From: Kalmanozyma brasiliensis GHG001
Lineage: Eukaryota; Basidiomycota; Ustilaginomycetes; Ustilaginales
Direction: 5' to 3'
Length of the DNA: 64,000 nucleotides
NCBI RefSeq assembly: GCF_000497045.1
Contig: NW_015961951.1
Coordinates: 62,001 to 126,000 of the forward strand
Position 1 is the first letter of the stretch; each line of letters opens with the position of its first letter. The notes below the pieces were generated by a model. That model was not told the origin of the DNA and searched no databases. It was given only the letters and a program-made list of their open reading frames with translations. This document shows, piece by piece, positions 61,303 through 64,000 of this stretch. The position numbers and the translations under genes were made by a program.

Positions 61303-61749
61303 TGCGAAGGAGAGCAGGAAGCTGTGACCACGAACGATGATGATGATGATGAAGTGGGGCTTGTGGAGACTGAGGTTGATTCGCGCTTCTTGGGCTCTGC
61401 GCAGACTGGCTTTGATGGCTGATGCGCTGCCCAAGCTCCGGCCAAGTCACCGGACAGTCAAATCGGGAGATGGCAAAAACGATTCGCCGATTTGACCTCT
61501 ATCTGTTAGAGCTGACTGGACCCTAGCCCGCAAAAGCTCGACTTGCCGCAGTAAGCTTGACTCGGCTCCGAAAATCACGCAAATTTCGAAAAAGGCGCGA
61601 ATTCTCAGGCAGCAGGCGGCGAGGCGAAAGTCAAGAGGGAAATCCCAGCGAGAAGTTCTGGCGCCGCTGCAGAGTGTGTGTCAAGACCATCCGACCTGAT
61701 CCCTCTTTCTCTTCCCCTCACCAACCATCCCCCCTTACCATCCGTCAAG
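61303..61749. promoter_or_regulatory. Divergent intergenic region, NIT2 / RPL10A
   Basis: 447 nt holding both promoters. It includes a GAT trinucleotide run (61336-61353) in the NIT2 leader and a C/T-rich leader before RPL10A (cctctttctcttcccctcac). Confidence 0.5.
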
Positions 61750-62400
61750 ATGAGCAAGATCCAGGTGTCCAGCGTGCGTAACACCCTCAAGGAGCTGATC
61801 AAGGCTTCCGAGGACAAGCGACGAAACTTCAACGAGACCGTCGAGCTCCAGATCGGCCTCAAGAACTACGACCCCCAGCGTGACAAGCGTTTCTCGGGTA
61901 CCGTCAAGCTTCCTCACATCCCCCGTCCTCGCATGAGCCTCTGCATTCTTGCCGATGCCGCCGATGTCGACCGTGCCAAGCTGATCGAGCTCGAGTTCAT
62001 GACCGTCGAGGACTTGAAGAAGCTCAACAAGAACAAGAAGCTGGTCAAGAAGCTGGCCAAGAAGTACGATGCTTTCCTGGCTTCCGAGGCGCTGATCAAG
62101 CAGATCCCTCGTCTGTTGGGTCCCGGTCTGTCCAAGGCCGGCAAGTTCCCCACCCCTGTCTCGCACAGCGAGGACCTCGAGAAGAAGGTCAACGAGGTCA
62201 AGTCCACCATCAAGTTCCAGCTCAAGAAGGTGCTCTGCCTCGGTGTTGCCATTGGCCACGTCCAGATGTCCGACGACCAGCTCCTCGCCAACGTCATGCT
62301 TGCCATCAACTTCCTGATCTCCCTTCTCAAGAAGCAGTGGCAGAACATCAAGTCGCTCCACGTCAAGTCCACCATGGGCAAGGTCTACCGCCTCTTCTAA
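61750..62400 (+). CDS. RPL10A: 60S ribosomal protein uL1 (L10a)
   Basis: A single exon of 216 residues, typical of the family. It shows [71 protein letters not shown] and the final [12 protein letters not shown]. uL1 forms the L1 stalk of the large cytosolic subunit. The ATG follows gtcaag in a C/T-rich leader. Strongly biased codons open a long antisense frame, which was rejected. No intron is seen. Confidence 0.97.
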   Translation: MSKIQVSSVRNTLKELIKASEDKRRNFNETVELQIGLKNYDPQRDKRFSGTVKLPHIPRPRMSLCILADAADVDRAKLIELEFMTVEDLKKLNKNKKLVKKLAKKYDAFLASEALIKQIPRLLGPGLSKAGKFPTPVSHSEDLEKKVNEVKSTIKFQLKKVLCLGVAIGHVQMSDDQLLANVMLAINFLISLLKKQWQNIKSLHVKSTMGKVYRLF

Positions 62401-63129
62401 GCGATTCACCTCATGGAGTGCACTTCCGTTGCCACTCGCTCTTTTCCTTGGGTCCGATGAATATCCCTCAAGGGTCACATGCACCACACAAAGCATTTTT
62501 ACGCACGCTTACACCCAGTTCCATTCACAGCGAATGCCGTGACTTGGGATGAGGGGAGCTATATCTTGTGACCTTCCTCATCTCGCCCGAAATCCAAAAA
62601 ATTGCCGTTGGAGGTGGACAGCCGGCGCCTCTGTAAAGGGAGCCTGGTTCGTCCATTCTCTGCTTTCGGATACATATCGAGCTGCTTTGATGCAGCTGTC
62701 TGTGGTATGACTGTGAGATGTCCATGCAGCTATTCATGGTGAGACTCTTGAGGCGTGCCGAGCTGAAAGGAGCAGGTGAGCCCCGGTGAGAGTGGACCAG
62801 GTCTCCTTGCAATGATTGTGATTGCGAGTCCCTTGGTGGACCCTGGTCGTCCGTCTGTCGAAGATGACAGTTGCATACGTAGCCCACAGAGAGGCGCTGG
62901 GCTGAAAGCGTCCTCCAATAGCTGCGTTGAGCAGGAGCTTATGAGCTTATACAGCGACAATCCTCAGACGGAGACGGAAACAACACTTTAAGACGGGCGT
63001 TCGGACAGGCGTGCGGGCAACGTGATGGAGATGTGAGTGGAGAATGCAATAGCGTGCAATGGCATGGGATAGAGTACAAGATTTTCGGTAATGGTCGCAG
63101 TCAACCTTTGCTTCCCTTTGTGCCTGTGC
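62401..63129. other. Convergent intergenic region, RPL10A / PHB2
   Basis: 729 nt between convergent stops; presumably 3' UTRs. No gene is supported. Confidence 0.45.
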
Positions 63130-64000
63130 CTACGAGTGGAGCGGGTCCTCGTTGGCAACATTGAGCAACAGAGTATCAGCGTCGAGCAGCACCTTGTTGT
63201 TGGTACCGGCCTGCGAGAGGATCGTTGCAATATCACGAGCCGCCTCGAGCTTACGAAGCTTGAGGAAACCCTTGTTCTTCTTGACCGCCTCGCCGATGAG
63301 TTCAGCCGACTTGGCCTCACCCTGCGCCTTGACGATGATGGAAGCCTTCTCTTGAATGGCCTGGTCAACGAGGAAGGCGGCACGGAGGGCGGCCTGCTGA
63401 GCGATCTGCTTGGCTTCGACGGCGTGGGTGAATTCGGGCGAGAACGAGACGTGGGTGATCGACACATCGTCCATCACGAGGTTGAACCTCTGGGCACGAG
63501 CAACGAGGTTGTCGCGCACCAGTCTCGAAACCATCTCACGCTGCGTGATGAGCTGCGAGGCGTTGAACTGGGCGACGACCGACTTGAGCACCTCATTGAC
63601 GATCGAGGGGAGGACGCGCTCGTCGTAGTCCGCACCGAGCTCGCGGAAGATGGTGGGGAGCGCATCGACACGTGGGCGCGAAAGGACACGACAGGTGAGC
63701 GAGACCATCTGCAGATCCTTGGTACCCGTCAGCGAGGCGATGCTGCGCGGCTTGGCACGGACGTCGTAGTCGATGGGCTTTTCGAACCACGGGATCATAA
63801 AGTGAGTACCTTCGTTGAAGATGGTGTCCTTGATACCGGATAGCCGCGAGTACTTGATGGCTCGGTGACCACCGTCGACGTTGAAGAGCGACATGTTGAC
63901 ACCGAAACCGAGGGCTACGAGGGCAACGATACCGGCAGAGCTGCCGAGAAGGTTGGCGAGGTTGGGTGGGCCTCGACCTCCACCACCGCCGCTGCTGCCA
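63130..64000 (-). CDS. PHB2: Prohibitin 2, N-terminus cut by window edge
   Basis: The frame is open from the right edge to the stop at 63130, about 290 residues. The upstream part encodes a Gly-rich stretch (SSGGGGGRGPPNL) and a membrane anchor (SSAGIVALVALGFGVNMSLF), so the internal ATG at 63894 is not the start. SPFH-domain hallmarks follow: NVDGGHRAIKYSR, FNEGTHFMIPWFEKPI, VRAKPRSIASLTGTKDLQM, DYDERVLPSIVNEVLKSVVA, QFNASQLITQRE, VSITHVSFSPEFT, AVEAKQIAQQ and a C-terminal coiled coil (GEAKSAELIGEAVKKNKGF). The longer N-terminal anchor and GHRAIKYSR identify PHB2 rather than PHB1. The PHB1/PHB2 ring scaffolds the mitochondrial inner membrane and restrains m-AAA proteases. Confidence 0.95.
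   Translation of the reverse strand, partial: GSSGGGGGRGPPNLANLLGSSAGIVALVALGFGVNMSLFNVDGGHRAIKYSRLSGIKDTIFNEGTHFMIPWFEKPIDYDVRAKPRSIASLTGTKDLQMVSLTCRVLSRPRVDALPTIFRELGADYDERVLPSIVNEVLKSVVAQFNASQLITQREMVSRLVRDNLVARAQRFNLVMDDVSITHVSFSPEFTHAVEAKQIAQQAALRAAFLVDQAIQEKASIIVKAQGEAKSAELIGEAVKKNKGFLKLRKLEAARDIATILSQAGTNNKVLLDADTLLLNVANEDPLHS

Noticed and set aside
61735..62496. 253-codon frame antisense to RPL10A
   Set aside because: Codon-bias shadow of the ribosomal protein gene.

Overview
The window is nuclear DNA from a gene-dense, GC-rich fungus, most likely a basidiomycete smut relative (Ustilaginomycotina). The evidence is long single-exon genes with high GC at third codon positions, short GT-AG introns of about 70-480 nt, a class I hydrophobin, a Hxt1-type hexose transporter, and Ser/Ala/Pro-rich disordered extensions on signalling proteins. 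No rRNA, tRNA, CRISPR array, transposase or viral gene was found. The species assignment is inference; the protein families are read from the sequence.

Layout. 1-14.2 kb: TFIIIC B-block subunit TFC3 (-, partial), mitochondrial uS17 (+), a PEX11-like protein (+), the F-box/WD40/UIM protein UFO1 (+), ribosomal eL28 (+, 3 exons), a class I hydrophobin (+, 2 exons) and a MICOS ApoO-family subunit (+, 3 exons). 14.6-30.3 kb, all minus: a coiled-coil hypothetical, an SCI1-like basic protein, a Cid1-type nucleotidyltransferase, a CRIB-containing PAK-like kinase with altered catalytic motifs, and a 98-residue orphan. 30.7-47.2 kb: a UBA-UIM-UIM protein with a USP25/28-like fold lacking the catalytic residues (+), mitochondrial uS4/NAM9 (-), S-adenosylmethionine synthetase (+, 3 exons), a Gln-rich hypothetical (+), ILV6 (-) and a PDK1/Pkh-type kinase (+). 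47.2-51.2 kb is a 4-kb stretch with no supportable gene. It is followed by a hexose transporter (+), a MED1-TRM9 composite gene (-), a DCAF7/WDR68 homologue (+), the omega-amidase NIT2 (-), ribosomal uL1/RPL10A (+) and prohibitin 2 (-, partial).

Most genes are unrelated housekeeping loci, often in divergent pairs sharing a promoter region. Several act in mitochondria (uS17m, uS4m, MICOS, ILV6, PHB2). SAM synthetase supplies the methyl donor that TRM9 consumes, but this is shared metabolism rather than a cluster.

The most unusual observations are these. (1) The open frame of a Mediator MED1-like protein encodes the conserved N-terminal residues of the tRNA methyltransferase TRM9 and splices in frame into the rest of TRM9, predicting a 1120-residue fusion, with a stop codon lying inside the 5' splice site. 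(2) The USP25/28-like protein has no cysteine in its Cys box and no histidine in its His box. (3) The PAK-like kinase has HHD and DFT in place of HRD and DFG. These are predictions from sequence alone.
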